The notes beneath the pieces were generated by a model, which was given only the letters and a program-made list of their open reading frames with translations, made no database searches and was not told the DNA's origin. A program made the position numbers and the translations under genes. Shown piece by piece: positions 36,768-46,168 of a DNA stretch of 64,000 nucleotides. This stretch comes from Bernardetia sp963719525. Lineage in GTDB: Bacteria > Bacteroidota > Bacteroidia > Cytophagales > Bernardetiaceae. The stretch is taken from the NCBI GenBank assembly GCA_963719525.1, contig CAVRCG010000004.1:2108001-2172000 (forward strand), given 5' to 3'. Positions within the stretch are counted from its first letter, which is position 1. Each line of letters opens with the position of its first letter.

Positions 36768-37046
36768 CTAACTTACAGCCACATTAGTATGCTTTTCATA
36801 AGTCAGATTTGTTGCAATGACACTTTTTATTTCTGCTACGTGGCTCAAGATTGCTTGTTCGATTCCTGTTTTTAGGGTTATTGGAGATATTGAACACGAC
36901 CCACATGCGCCAATCATTTCTACTTTTACAACTCCGTCTTCTGTGATTTCTATTACTTTTACATCTCCTCCGTCTGCCTTCAAATAAGGGCGAACGGTAT
37001 CTAATGCTTTCTCTACTCTTTCACTTAGATTATTTTCCAAACTCAT
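36768..37046 (-). CDS. NifU-like iron-sulfur scaffold protein
   Basis: A 92-residue protein made only of the NifU C-terminal domain. It opens with ERVEKALDTVRPYLKADGGD and holds the cluster-binding pair in GACGSCSISPITLKTG. It would carry or deliver Fe-S clusters in the cytosol. It lies 144 bp downstream of the Mrp/ApbC ATPase gene on the same strand, a common pairing in Bacteroidota that supports a joint role in Fe-S cluster assembly. Confidence 0.92.
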   Translation of the reverse strand: MSLENNLSERVEKALDTVRPYLKADGGDVKVIEITEDGVVKVEMIGACGSCSISPITLKTGIEQAILSHVAEIKSVIATNLTYEKHTNVAVS

Positions 37047-37142
37047 AATAGTTTTATTTTATACTAGTTTTTTATACTGATTTATAGTCAAATATAATCA
37101 ATTTTAATGAATTTCTTTAGTTTTGCTTTCATTCTGTTTTCA

Positions 37143-37176
37143 ATCCTCAATAAGATCGAAAACTCTCATTGAGGAT
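37143..37176. terminator. Hairpin behind mrp
   Basis: ATCCTCAAT and ATTGAGGAT form a 9-bp stem 15 bp after the mrp stop. The T-tract is poor in both directions, so it may only be a partial terminator or an RNA-end stabiliser before the NifU-like gene. Confidence 0.45.
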
Positions 37177-37190
37177 AAAAAACAAACCGT

Positions 37191-38315
37191 TTAATTTACA
37201 AAAACAGCTTCTGTCGGATTTTGTTCTGCATTTCTTACAGCTACACTTTGCGCCAGTTTTTGGGCAATATCTTTAAATGTTTCGGTAACGATTTGAGATT
37301 GTGAGTCTAGATTGTCTTTTGCAGCTAACGGAATTCCTTCATCACCAGCTTCACGAATAGATTGTACCAAAGGAACTTCTCCCAAAAAAGGAACATCGTT
37401 TCGTTTTGCCAATACTTTTCCACCATTTTGTCCAAACAGATAATACTTATTTTCTGGTAACTCAGCAGGTGTAAAATATGCCATATTCTCTACAATTCCT
37501 AAAACAGGAACATTAATTTTGGGTTGCGTAAACATCGCTACTCCTTTTTGTGCATCCATTAAAGCCACTCGCTGAGGCGTTGTTACGATAACTGCACCTG
37601 TTACAGGAACAGTCTGAACCAACGTAAGATGAATATCACTCGTTCCGGGAGGAAGGTCAATAAACAAATAATCCAATTCTCCCCAGTCCGTATCTACCAA
37701 AAACTGCTTAAAGGCAGAACTCGCCATAGGTCCACGCCAAACAATAGCATCATCAGGAGGAGCAAGAAAACCAATAGAGAGTAGTTTTACACCGTGTTTT
37801 TCAAAAGGAACTATAATATAACGCTCTCCTTCTTGACGAACCCCAGGACGTGCCGTTTCACAATCAAACATAGTAGGAATAGAAGGGCCAAAAATATCGG
37901 CATCAATTAATCCTACTTTTGCACCTGTTTGAGCAAGCGCAACAGCCAAGTTAGAAGCTACCGTAGATTTTCCTACACCACCTTTTCCAGAAGCAACAGC
38001 AATAATATTTTTTACTTTAGGAAGAATAGAACCTTTTCTGACTGTAGTAACATTTGAGGTCATTTCTATCTGGCAACGAACACTTTCATCATACTTCAAA
38101 TGAATTGCTTTTTCACAGTTAGTGCGAATAAGTTCTTTCAATGGACAAGCAGGAGTAGTCAAAACGACCGTAAAATGTACTGTTTGTTTGTCTGGTGTTT
38201 GTTCTATTGATATATTTTTTATCATTCCCAAAGTAACCAAATCTTTTTTCAAATCTGGGTCATCTACTGTTGAGAGTGCTTCTAAAATTCCTTCTTTCGT
38301 AATTTGTATAGACAT
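37191..38315 (-). CDS. Mrp/ApbC Fe-S cluster carrier ATPase
   Basis: A 374-residue P-loop ATPase that loads Fe-S clusters onto target proteins. An N-terminal MIP18/DUF59 domain (about 1-90, STVDDPDLKKDLVTLGMIKN) precedes the deviant Walker A AVASGKGGVGKSTVASNLAV, LIDADIFGPSIPTMF and YLFIDLPPGTSDIHLT. The GIVENMAYFTPAELPENKYY segment replaces the CxxC seen in enterobacterial ApbC, as is usual in Bacteroidota members. Normal length. Pairs with the NifU-like gene downstream. Confidence 0.93.
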   Translation of the reverse strand: MSIQITKEGILEALSTVDDPDLKKDLVTLGMIKNISIEQTPDKQTVHFTVVLTTPACPLKELIRTNCEKAIHLKYDESVRCQIEMTSNVTTVRKGSILPKVKNIIAVASGKGGVGKSTVASNLAVALAQTGAKVGLIDADIFGPSIPTMFDCETARPGVRQEGERYIIVPFEKHGVKLLSIGFLAPPDDAIVWRGPMASSAFKQFLVDTDWGELDYLFIDLPPGTSDIHLTLVQTVPVTGAVIVTTPQRVALMDAQKGVAMFTQPKINVPVLGIVENMAYFTPAELPENKYYLFGQNGGKVLAKRNDVPFLGEVPLVQSIREAGDEGIPLAAKDNLDSQSQIVTETFKDIAQKLAQSVAVRNAEQNPTEAVFVN

Positions 38316-38426
38316 TATTTGCTTTTTATACTACTTTTCATGACTGGTTGAATGATTATTTACAAAAATACAAAATAGGAAGGGAAAATCCTTATTTGAG
38401 TTTATAGATTTTGGTTTTTCACAAAC

Positions 38427-38642
38427 CTATTCTTCTTCATCTTGTTTTTTATGCTTTTCTTTCAAAGAACCAGTTTTTGCATCTTGATTTCTAATTTTTT
38501 TATCATAAAGCGTTTTATCCAAAAATTTGTTTATTTCTTCGGCTTTGTAAGAAGTTACAATTTCGCCAAACTCATTGACGTGAACTTCTAATCCTTCCAA
38601 TTCTGGATTTACTTTCGATTTTTTGTCTTTTTTCTTGCTCAT
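38427..38642 (-). CDS. Small Lys-rich hypothetical protein
   Basis: A 71-residue hydrophilic, highly charged protein: SKKKDKKSKVNPELEG at the start, FLDKTLYDKK in the middle and KEKHKKQDEEE at the end. The central ELEGLEVHVNEFGEIVTSY looks structured while the ends look disordered. No family function is known to me. It is a single gene 111 bp upstream of mrp on the same strand, with a plausible ATG. Confidence 0.68.
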   Translation of the reverse strand: MSKKKDKKSKVNPELEGLEVHVNEFGEIVTSYKAEEINKFLDKTLYDKKIRNQDAKTGSLKEKHKKQDEEE

Positions 38643-38793
38643 AATTTTTTTTGATTTAAAATTTAATTTGTAATTCTAATAACTGAATAGCTCATAAATA
38701 CGTTTCAAAAATATACGATAAATCAAGACTTTTTTGCAAATTGTTTGTTCCTAAATTTCAAATCTACTTAATTACTCTCAATTTTAATTTTAA

Positions 38794-39306
38794 ATGGAAG
38801 TATTCGTAATCGGTTTTTTATTCTTTCTTGCGATGGTTACACTAACTATAGAAATCCTTTCAGGAACTATAAAATTTGGTGTAATCAGTCTTTTTCTAAC
38901 TCTTTTCGGAACTGCTTTAACCCATTTTTTCTTTGGTATGGATGCTTCTCTTTGGACACTCGGAATTTCTTCTATCTTTAATATTGGTGCAATAACATAT
39001 AGTGTTCGCTCCAAATCTTGGGAAAAATTTAGACAAAAACAAGTGATAGAAGGAAAACACGACGATAAAGACAGCGAACGAAAGTTATTTCTTTATCCAG
39101 AACAGATAGGAAAAACAGTTTCTAGTTTGAGACCCAATGGAAGAGTAAATTTTGATGGAGAAATATTCGAAGTCCGTTCTTTGAATGGGGATTTTATAGA
39201 TGCAGGCAAACAAGTACAGATTGCAAAAATAGAATTTACCAAAATATACGTCGTTTTGGTTATCAGTAAAGAGTCTACTGATAACTTGATTTCATTTACA
39301 GAATAA
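38794..39306 (+). CDS. NfeD-like membrane protein
   Basis: A 170-residue protein with three closely spaced membrane helices (about 3-25, 28-50 and 53-70) followed by a cytosolic beta-barrel: EQIGKTVSSLRPNGRVNFDGE and FIDAGKQVQIAKIEFTKIYV, the OB-fold pattern of NfeD. Short NfeD proteins pair with stomatin/SPFH proteins in membrane quality control, but no stomatin gene is adjacent here. The helices lack charged catalytic residues, so it is not the protease-bearing long form. Confidence 0.8.
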   Translation: MEVFVIGFLFFLAMVTLTIEILSGTIKFGVISLFLTLFGTALTHFFFGMDASLWTLGISSIFNIGAITYSVRSKSWEKFRQKQVIEGKHDDKDSERKLFLYPEQIGKTVSSLRPNGRVNFDGEIFEVRSLNGDFIDAGKQVQIAKIEFTKIYVVLVISKESTDNLISFTE

Positions 39307-39493
39307 TTTAACCTAAGTAATTATTGTGAACAGTCTGTACATTTAGCAAGTCTTCAAATTTGGAAACAAACGTATTTGTATTAGTTTGATTTCACAATTA
39401 TATAAAAAGGAAAAAAGTGCCGATTCAACAATCAACATTCAAAATACTTACCTTAAAGTGAAATAGAACCATTACATTTTAGCATATATTTAT

Positions 39494-39501
39494 TACTTTT
39501 G
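39494..39501 (+). promoter_or_regulatory. Candidate -7 box upstream of gmd
   Basis: TACTTTTG matches the TAnnTTTG consensus 82 bp before the gmd ATG. No clear TTTG was found at -33, so this is a partial match only. Confidence 0.3.
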
Positions 39502-39582
39502 TGAATAGTCAAAATTGCCAAAACATACAGGTAGTAAGTAAAAATATCACAATAGAAATTAAAATAGACATTAAAAATTAGA

Positions 39583-40695
39583 ATGAAAATAGCACTCATT
39601 ACAGGAATTACAGGTCAAGATGGCGCATATATGGCGCAACTTCTTCTCAACAAAGGATATGAAGTTCACGGTATCAAACGCAGAAGCTCACTTTTCAATA
39701 CCGACCGAATAGACCATTTGTATCAAGACCCACACGTCGATAATTATCGTTTTAAGCTCCATTATGGTGATCTTACAGATGCTACTAATTTGATTCGTAT
39801 CATTCAAGAAGTCCAGCCAGACGAGATTTATAATTTGGGTGCAATGTCGCATGTAAAGGTAAGTTTTGATATGCCTGAATATGTGGCTAATGTTGATGCT
39901 ATGGGTACGCTGCGTATTTTGGAAGCTGTTCGGATTCTGAATTTGACCAAAAAAACTCGTATCTATCAAGCCTCTACTTCTGAACTTTACGGTTTGGTAC
40001 AAGAAGTTCCACAATCTGAAACGACACCTTTTTATCCTCGTTCGCCGTATGCAGTAGCAAAAATGTATGGCTATTGGATTACCGTAAATTACAGAGAAGC
40101 GTATGGAATGTATGCCTGTAATGGAATTTTGTTTAATCACGAAAGTCCGATTAGAGGAGAAACTTTCGTAACTCGTAAAATTACTCGTGCAACTGCCAGA
40201 ATTGCGCTAGGATTACAAGATCAAGTTTTTTTAGGAAATCTAAATGCGAAAAGAGATTGGGGACACGCAAAGGATTATGTAGAAGCTATGTATTTGATTT
40301 TGCAACAAGATACGCCAGAAGATTACGTAATTGCAACAGGAGTAACCACAACAGTACGAGATTTTTGTAGATTAGCGTTTGCCGAATTAGGAATTGAATT
40401 AGAATTTGTAGGTCAAGACGAAGACGAAAAAGGAATTGTAAAATCGTGTTCGAATCCAGAATATAAAGTTGAAATAGGGACAGAAGTAATTGCAGTTGAT
40501 TCTCGTTATTTCCGTCCAACAGAAGTAGATTTACTAATTGGAGATCCTACAAAGGCACAACAAAAATTAGGTTGGAAACCAAAATATAATCTCCAACAAC
40601 TTGTTACAGATATGATTTTGGCTGATGTAGAATTATTCAAAAAAGATAAATATTTGCAAGAAGGTGGACATAGAACTATGAACTATTATGAATAA
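39583..40695 (+). CDS. gmd: GDP-mannose 4,6-dehydratase
   Basis: A 370-residue short-chain dehydrogenase-type enzyme that converts GDP-D-mannose to GDP-4-keto-6-deoxymannose, the first step to GDP-L-fucose. Rossmann motif GITGQDGAYMAQLLL (about 7-21), the NADP-selective HGIKRRSS, the Ser/Thr pair in ASTSELYG and the catalytic YPRSPYAVAK are present. FNHESPIRGETFVTRKI is the family's conserved substrate block. Length and motifs are complete. The next step, fcl, follows 148 bp downstream after a short-repeat spacer. Confidence 0.95.
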   Translation: MKIALITGITGQDGAYMAQLLLNKGYEVHGIKRRSSLFNTDRIDHLYQDPHVDNYRFKLHYGDLTDATNLIRIIQEVQPDEIYNLGAMSHVKVSFDMPEYVANVDAMGTLRILEAVRILNLTKKTRIYQASTSELYGLVQEVPQSETTPFYPRSPYAVAKMYGYWITVNYREAYGMYACNGILFNHESPIRGETFVTRKITRATARIALGLQDQVFLGNLNAKRDWGHAKDYVEAMYLILQQDTPEDYVIATGVTTTVRDFCRLAFAELGIELEFVGQDEDEKGIVKSCSNPEYKVEIGTEVIAVDSRYFRPTEVDLLIGDPTKAQQKLGWKPKYNLQQLVTDMILADVELFKKDKYLQEGGHRTMNYYE

Positions 40696-40696
40696 A

Positions 40697-40792
40697 GTCA
40701 GAAGTATGAAGTTAGATTTTAGAAGTAAATACATAAGTCAAAAAGTATTCGTATTTCACTTCTGATTTCTTAAACCTAACTTCTAAATTTAT
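40697..40792. repeat. Short-repeat spacer between gmd and fcl
   Basis: Degenerate repeats of the agaagt/acttct type (tcagaagtatgaagtta ... acttctgatttctta ... aacttctaaattt), partly as inverse copies of each other, followed by a CGTTGTTGGTGTCC...ACCAACGAC hairpin near 40804-40829. The same classes of short repeats occur in other spacers of the window. Confidence 0.45.
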
Positions 40793-40843
40793 TTTCTCTC
40801 TGCCGTTGTTGGTGTCCTTACCAACGACAAAAAAAAATAAAAA

Positions 40844-41912
40844 ATGAAAATATACATCGCAGGACATCGTGGAATGGTCGGTTCGGCTATCAAAAAAGAG
40901 CTTGAAAAACAAGGGTATTCTAATTTTGTTTTTCGTACTTTGAAAAGAATTAGACCTTCGCAATCAACAAGTTGTAAATGATTTTTTTGAAGATCAAAAA
41001 CCTGATTGGGTCTTTCTAGCAGCAGCTAAAGTAGGTGGAATTTGGGCAAATAATACCTACAGAGGAGAATTTATTTATGATAATTTGATGATGGAATGTA
41101 ACATTATCGAAGCTGCACGACAAACAAATGTTAAGAAATTGATGTTTTTGGGTTCGTCGTGTATTTATCCAAAATTGGCGAAGCAACCTCTCAAAGAAGA
41201 GTATTTATTGACAGGACTTTTGGAGCAAACAAATGAACCTTATGCGATTGCCAAAATTGCAGGAATAAAACTCTGTGAAGCCTATAGAAGTCAGTATGAT
41301 TGCAATTTCATTTCTGTAATGCCTACCAATTTGTTTGGAGAAGGAGATAATTATGATTTGATGAACTCTCACGTTTTACCTGCACTTATCCGAAAATTCC
41401 ATTTAGGAAAATGTTTGGAACAGAACAACTGGGACGGAATTAGAAATAATCTACGTCATTTTTTGATAGAAGGAAAAGATATGAGCGAGCTTCCTGAAAA
41501 CGAGATTTTGGAAGTATTGAATAAATATGGAATCCGTAAAGCTAAAAACGGAAATAATATTGAGGCAAATGTAGAAGTAGAGGTTTGGGGAACAGGTTCT
41601 CCAAAGCGAGAGTTTCTTCACGCTGATGATCTAGCAGAAGCCTGTGTTTATTTGATGCACAATTACGACGATCCAAGTCTTGTAAATATCGGAACAGGCG
41701 AAGATTTGAGTATAAAAGAACTGGCATTATTAGTAAAGAAAATCGTAAATTTTGAAGGAGAATTAGTTTTTGATACTTCCAAACCAGACGGAACACCACG
41801 AAAATTAATGAGTGTAGAAAAAATTAATAGTTTGGGTTGGAAACATAGAATTACGTTAGAAGAAGGAATCAAAAAAGTATATAAAAATGTACTTGCAGAT
41901 ATAAAAGTGTAA
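40844..41912 (+). CDS. fcl: GDP-L-fucose synthase, frameshifted near its N-terminus
   Basis: An epimerase-reductase completing GDP-L-fucose synthesis from the Gmd product. The ATG at 40844 reads MKIYIAGHRGMVGSAIKKEL...NFVFRTLK, then hits a stop at about 40981 in frame. The continuation KELDLRNQQVVNDFFEDQ is in the next frame and runs to 41912 with FLAAAKVGGIWANN, LGSSCIYPKLA and the catalytic YAIAKIAGIKLCEAY. Removing one A from the AAAA run at 40943-40946 gives an intact 355-residue protein, including the insertion before the EVWGTG motif seen in Bacteroidota members. All catalytic residues are intact, so the shift is probably a sequence error or very recent. Confidence 0.92.
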
Positions 41913-41924
41913 GAAATTATAACC

Positions 41925-41965
41925 TCGTTGACGGTTTCATTTGAACCTCAACAACGGTTTTTTTC
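41925..41965 (+). terminator. Terminator of the gmd-fcl block
   Basis: GTTGA-GGTT and AACC-TCAAC pair (41928-41951) and are followed by aacggTTTTTTT, 15 bp after the fcl stop. A similar cctcaacaacggtttta motif without a full stem is at 13914-13930. Confidence 0.55.
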
Positions 41966-42028
41966 AAAATTTGTTTGTATTTTAGCTTAGTGAAATTATA
42001 AAAACTAAAATTATAGAACACTAAAAAA

Positions 42029-42682
42029 ATGCACGAAAAACAAACTATAAAATTACTTCTTACCGACGACCACCAAATGCTCTTAGATGGCATTCGTTCA
42101 CTTTTAAAAAGAGAAAAAGACATTGAAATCATAGCAGAAGCGAATAATGGAAAAACGGCTTTAGAAATTCTACAGCAACAAGCCGACAACAATACTCCTA
42201 TTGATGTTTTGCTGACTGATATTAGTATGCCTCAAATGGACGGAGTGGAATTGACACGATTAGCAAAACTTCGTTTTCCAGATTTGAAAGTGTTGGTTTT
42301 GACGATGCATAATGAACGAGCATTAATTGAACAGATTCTAGCAGTAGAAGCAGAAGGTTATATCCTAAAAAATATTGGTAGAAAAGAACTCATAAAAGCA
42401 ATAAAAAAGGTAGCAGAAGGAAGTTCACATTACAGTCCAGAGGTTTTGGAGGTAATTATGCAAAAGAAAAACAGTAAAGACGAAAAAAACAGTTCTCTAA
42501 CCAAACGAGAAACCGAAATTGTACAATTAATCTGCAAAGAATATTCAAGTGCAGAAATAGCTGAAACTCTTTTTATCAGTACAAGAACCGTAGAAACCCA
42601 CCGAAAAAACATTCTCCATAAAATCAATGTCAAAAATGTAGTTGGGTTGATAAAATTTGCTTTTAAAAATCAGTTGGTTTGA
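42029..42682 (+). CDS. NarL/LuxR-family response regulator
   Basis: A 217-residue regulator. The receiver domain has the acidic pair in LLTDDHQML (about 9-17), the phospho-accepting Asp in VLLTDISMPQMDG (about 64) and the Lys in EGYILKNIG (about 112). The C-terminal helix-turn-helix is LTKRETEIVQLICKEYSS with AEIAETLFISTRTVETHRKN (about 155-205). It would dimerise and bind DNA on phosphorylation. It partners with HisKA_3-type kinases such as the TPR kinase at 3419; no kinase is adjacent. The intergenic palindrome at 42722 and then cas10 follow, so it is not part of the CRISPR operon on present evidence. Confidence 0.9.
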   Translation: MHEKQTIKLLLTDDHQMLLDGIRSLLKREKDIEIIAEANNGKTALEILQQQADNNTPIDVLLTDISMPQMDGVELTRLAKLRFPDLKVLVLTMHNERALIEQILAVEAEGYILKNIGRKELIKAIKKVAEGSSHYSPEVLEVIMQKKNSKDEKNSSLTKRETEIVQLICKEYSSAEIAETLFISTRTVETHRKNILHKINVKNVVGLIKFAFKNQLV

Positions 42683-42721
42683 TAATTTGTTTATGGTATT
42701 ACGATAAACTGAATTTTTAAT

Positions 42722-42760
42722 ACCATTGTTAGTGTTTTAGCGAAGCGACACCAACAACAG
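42722..42760. repeat. 38-bp palindromic element, left copy flanking cas10-cmr3
   Basis: Its inverse reads TGTTGTTGGTGTCGCTTCGC then TAAAACACTAACAATGG, a hairpin with arms GTTGTTGGTGT/ACACTAACAA. It is the inverted counterpart (36 of 38 bases) of the element at 46169-46206. It lies 105 bp upstream of the cas10 start. Confidence 0.75.
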
Positions 42761-42864
42761 AATAAACACCATCACTATTTATAAACCAGTTTTTGGAAAA
42801 TTCATTTAAAATTTGCTTTTTTAGAAAATAAAAATACATTTACTTACTTTTTTTATTTTCTTTT

Positions 42865-44811
42865 ATGAAAACCGATACCTATCAAAAAAGCTATTTATTT
42901 TTGTTTAGTATTTCTCCTGTTCAGTCCTTTATCGAAAAGGCACGGAAAACACAAGATTTGTATGCAGGAAGTCATATTTTGTCCGAACTGACAAAAACAG
43001 GAATGAATCATTTCGAAACAAATCCTCAAACAAGTATCATTTATCCCAATAAAGAAAACGAATCAAAACCCAATCTTTTTTTAGGTAAAATAATAGTGGA
43101 TATAAAAAGTGATAATCCAAATGAAAGAGAAGTTCTGAAAAAATTAGGAAAAACGATAGAAGAAAAAGTAAAAGCTCATTTCAAAAGTTTAGGCGAAACA
43201 GCATTAGAGGAGGCAAAAGATGACAAACTCTTCAAACAAAAGTCTAACAAAGAACTATCTCACGAGCAGAATATCAAAAATTTAGAAACCGAATTTTACA
43301 ATCAAATCGACCATCACTTAGAAGTCAGTTGGGTTTTTGAGGAAATAAAAGAAAATAATTTTCAAAGAGCATATTCTTCTATTGTAGCTAATCTGGAAGC
43401 TGTCAAAAACTCCAAACGATTTGAAGCCTTTGCAGAACAAGGGAGAAAATGTTCGATAGATGGGAAAAATAACGCATTGTTTTTTGGAGAAAAAAGACCG
43501 AATTTTTTAGTTTCCACACAGAAAAACAATAGTCTTGTCGTTCGTAAATCGCTTAGAGAAAAAGAAGGATTAAGCGCAATTAGCTTTCTCAAAAGGTTTT
43601 ATGAATCAGAAGAACAAAAGCGAGAACAAGAACCAAAACAAGAGCAGAAACAAAAACAATCTTTTCCTTCTACAGCACAAATTGCGCTTATGTATGCCGA
43701 ACAGCAATTGAATAAAGACGAAAAAGCAAGCACGTATTTTGAAGAATTTAAAAAGATTTTCACTACTTCGTATGTAAAATATCATACAGGCAAAGAAAAA
43801 ATTTCACTAGAAGGAAATAATTTAAAACCAGAAGATTGGATTTACGAAAAGCAGTTTGATTACCAATTATTATATCAAGAAAACTTCGAAACGCAAGTAG
43901 TTCAGAAACAACAATTAGAGTATTCAAAATCTCTTTTAGAAAAGCTTCAACCTTACTTCAAAGATAAATATTACGCTTTGTTGGCTTTTGATGGCGACAA
44001 AATGGGCGATATGCTGGCAGGAAATCTATTGAAAGACAAATCAAATACCGATTTAGAAAATTATCAAACTACGTTATCCAATCTTTTATCGGCTTATGCG
44101 AGTTCGGCTAAAGAAATTCTGAAAAAAGAAAAGTATAATGGTGCAGCCGTTTATGCTGGTGGAGATGATTTTTTGGGTTTTATCAATCTTCATTGTTTGT
44201 TTCCTGTTTTGACTTTGCTACGAAACACATTTGAAGAGAAAGTCAATCAACCTCTACAAAAACAATTTCCTTTAAAAGACAACGAAAACTTTAATTTTTC
44301 GGCAGGAATAGCCATTGCACATTACAAAATGCCGTTGGATATTGTCGTCAAGACAGCCAAAAAAATGGAACACAAAGCCAAATCGGAAGACGAAGGAAAC
44401 CGAAACGCCTTTGCGATTGCCGTTCTAAAACATTCTGGAGATAGCCACGATACAGTTTTTAAATGGGGAAACAAGTTTGAAAATCTAAATGATATTTATG
44501 AAATAGTAAAAAGTCTGGAAAGTGATTTTTCTTCTAAATGGATTCAAAACTTAGATGCAGAATTTGCTTTGTTTGTAGATAAATCAAATCATTTTAAGCT
44601 AAAAAAAGAACTTCAACCTTTAGTAGAACAAGAAATGAAACGCCTCTTAAACAGAAGTTGTAATCTTTTTGGAGAAAAGAAGAAAAACGAAGTAGAAAAA
44701 ATATATAGAATAGCTCAAAAATTACTTTCTGAAGAGAATGCGTATAATTTTCAAAATTTTATTCAGATGCTACATATTGCTCGTTTTCTTAGAAGGGAAA
44801 TGAAAAATTAA
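42865..44811 (+). CDS. cas10: Type III-B CRISPR Cas10 (Cmr2) without HD domain
   Basis: A 648-residue large subunit of a type III-B effector. It begins directly with the first palm domain (LFLFSISPVQSFIEKARKTQ, about 10-30), so the N-terminal HD nuclease domain of full Cmr2 is absent. The second palm has LLAFDGDKMGD (about 372-383) and the cyclase motif VYAGGDDFLGF (GGDD about 431-434), so cyclic oligoadenylate (or related) synthesis is expected to be intact while DNA cleavage by HD is not possible. The zinc-binding segment reads EQGRKCSIDGKNN with only one Cys (about 195), so the usual metal site looks degenerate. cmr3 follows 128 bp downstream; cmr1, cmr4, cmr5 and cmr6 are missing nearby. 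Confidence 0.93.
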   Translation: MKTDTYQKSYLFLFSISPVQSFIEKARKTQDLYAGSHILSELTKTGMNHFETNPQTSIIYPNKENESKPNLFLGKIIVDIKSDNPNEREVLKKLGKTIEEKVKAHFKSLGETALEEAKDDKLFKQKSNKELSHEQNIKNLETEFYNQIDHHLEVSWVFEEIKENNFQRAYSSIVANLEAVKNSKRFEAFAEQGRKCSIDGKNNALFFGEKRPNFLVSTQKNNSLVVRKSLREKEGLSAISFLKRFYESEEQKREQEPKQEQKQKQSFPSTAQIALMYAEQQLNKDEKASTYFEEFKKIFTTSYVKYHTGKEKISLEGNNLKPEDWIYEKQFDYQLLYQENFETQVVQKQQLEYSKSLLEKLQPYFKDKYYALLAFDGDKMGDMLAGNLLKDKSNTDLENYQTTLSNLLSAYASSAKEILKKEKYNGAAVYAGGDDFLGFINLHCLFPVLTLLRNTFEEKVNQPLQKQFPLKDNENFNFSAGIAIAHYKMPLDIVVKTAKKMEHKAKSEDEGNRNAFAIAVLKHSGDSHDTVFKWGNKFENLNDIYEIVKSLESDFSSKWIQNLDAEFALFVDKSNHFKLKKELQPLVEQEMKRLLNRSCNLFGEKKKNEVEKIYRIAQKLLSEENAYNFQNFIQMLHIARFLRREMKN

Positions 44812-44938
44812 TTACGAATTATCAATTACGATGAAAAGCAATTTGTATTTGACTTCTTCGACTTTCAGTTATCCTGTATTCATCATCAAAATCACTCGCT
44901 AATCAGTTACGGCATTTTCTTCATCAAAATATAAAAAA

Positions 44939-46127
44939 ATGGCTAATCAACTTCTTATCCGTATCAATCCTTTAGATGCTTTCTTTTTTCGTGATGCAAA
45001 ACCGTTTGAAATGGGTGATGAGTCGTGGGCTGATAGTGTCTTTCCACCTGCGCCGAGTGTGATTTATGGTGCTTTGCGTAGTATTTATTTTATTGAAAAT
45101 GATTTGTTGTATCTTTCAAAAGAGAAACTAAACGAGGAATTAAAAGACTTCAAAATAAAAAATATCTTTATTCAGTTGGGGGAAAAACAATATCTACTGC
45201 CTACAATGAATGACGTTGTGCAAGCAAAAAAAGATAAAAAAATATTCTTTCTAAAATTACAAGAATTACGAGAAACAGAAAAAGATAAAGAAGATAAAGA
45301 AGATAAAGAAGATAAAGAAAATGAGAAAAATAACAAAAACGAATTAATCAGTTCTTCCGACGACAAACAGTTGCTTGTAAGTCCTTTGAGAGCTACACAA
45401 ATAGAGGGTTTTGTAGATACAAATTCGTATTCCGATTTATTAGAAAAAAAGACAATAACAGCAGAAAAAATAATAGATGATTTGATTATAAAAGAACCCA
45501 AAATTGGATTGGCTAGAAACAATCAAACACACGCCAGCGAAGAAGGAAAATTATATAGAGTAGAAATGCAACGTTTTGATACACAAAAATACGATGCCAT
45601 ACAGTTTGTAGTAATCTGTGAAAATCTACCTTTAAAACAAGGAAACTACATTTTCGAAAACAGGAGGAGAAGGCAAAACATTTTCTTACTCCATAGAAAA
45701 AACAATTCCAGAAGAGATAGAAAAATTGAATTTGAAAACAGAAATAACAGAACCAAAAAATAAAGAAGCAAAAATCTTTCGTTTGTGTCTTGCTACGCCA
45801 GCCCTATTCGAAAAGGGAAGCATTCCGAAGTGGTTAGATAAAGAAACAGGAATTGGAGAACCAAATAAAAACTCTGATTTGAAACTAAGATTAATCACTA
45901 GCTTTTTAGGAAAATCAATTTCTATTGGTGGATTTGATTTGAAAGAAAGACAGCCAAAAAAGATGCACAAATACGTGCCAGCAGGAGCAGTTTATTATTT
46001 TGAGATTTTGAAAGGAACGATGGAAGAAGTCATCAAAACGTTTCACTCAAAATCTGTTTCCGAATTAGAAACAGACAAACAAGGCTTCGGAATTGCGTAT
46101 GTAGGTTTTGAAGTAACTGGTAAGTAG
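44939..46127 (+). CDS. cmr3: Type III-B Cmr3, frameshifted
   Basis: Cmr3 is the Cas5-like subunit that caps the crRNA 5' handle in Cmr complexes. The N-terminus is typical: INPLDAFFFRDAKPFEMGDE followed by SVFPPAPSVIYGALRSIYF (about 8-50), with FVDTNSYSDLLEKKTITAEK and GLARNNQTHASEEGKLYRVE further on. The frame breaks at 45657-45660. After removing one A from the AAAA run the protein continues TGGEGKTFSYSIEKT... to KMHKYVPAGAVYYF and ends at 46127, 395 residues in all. A low-complexity KEDKEDKEDK stretch (nt 45283-45319) is an insertion in the middle. The last codons (VTGK) and stop lie in an ACTGGTAAGTAG short-repeat motif. Confidence 0.88.
45283..45319. repeat. Four 9-bp repeats inside cmr3
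   Basis: AGATAAAGA repeated four times encodes KEDKEDKEDKEDK. Being a multiple of three, copy-number change keeps the frame. It lies in a loop region absent from typical Cmr3 cores. Confidence 0.75.
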
Positions 46128-46168
46128 TAATTAGTTGAATGAAAAATAGAGGTGCATAACAAATTCTG

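Noticed and set aside
42029..42682. Response regulator as part of the CRISPR operon
   Set aside because: A 180-bp spacer with a palindrome separates it from cas10, and it is a typical NarL-type regulator with no known CRISPR link.
3419..42682. Histidine kinase (3419) and response regulator (42029) as a cognate pair
   Set aside because: They are of matching classes but about 37 kb apart; no evidence beyond class.
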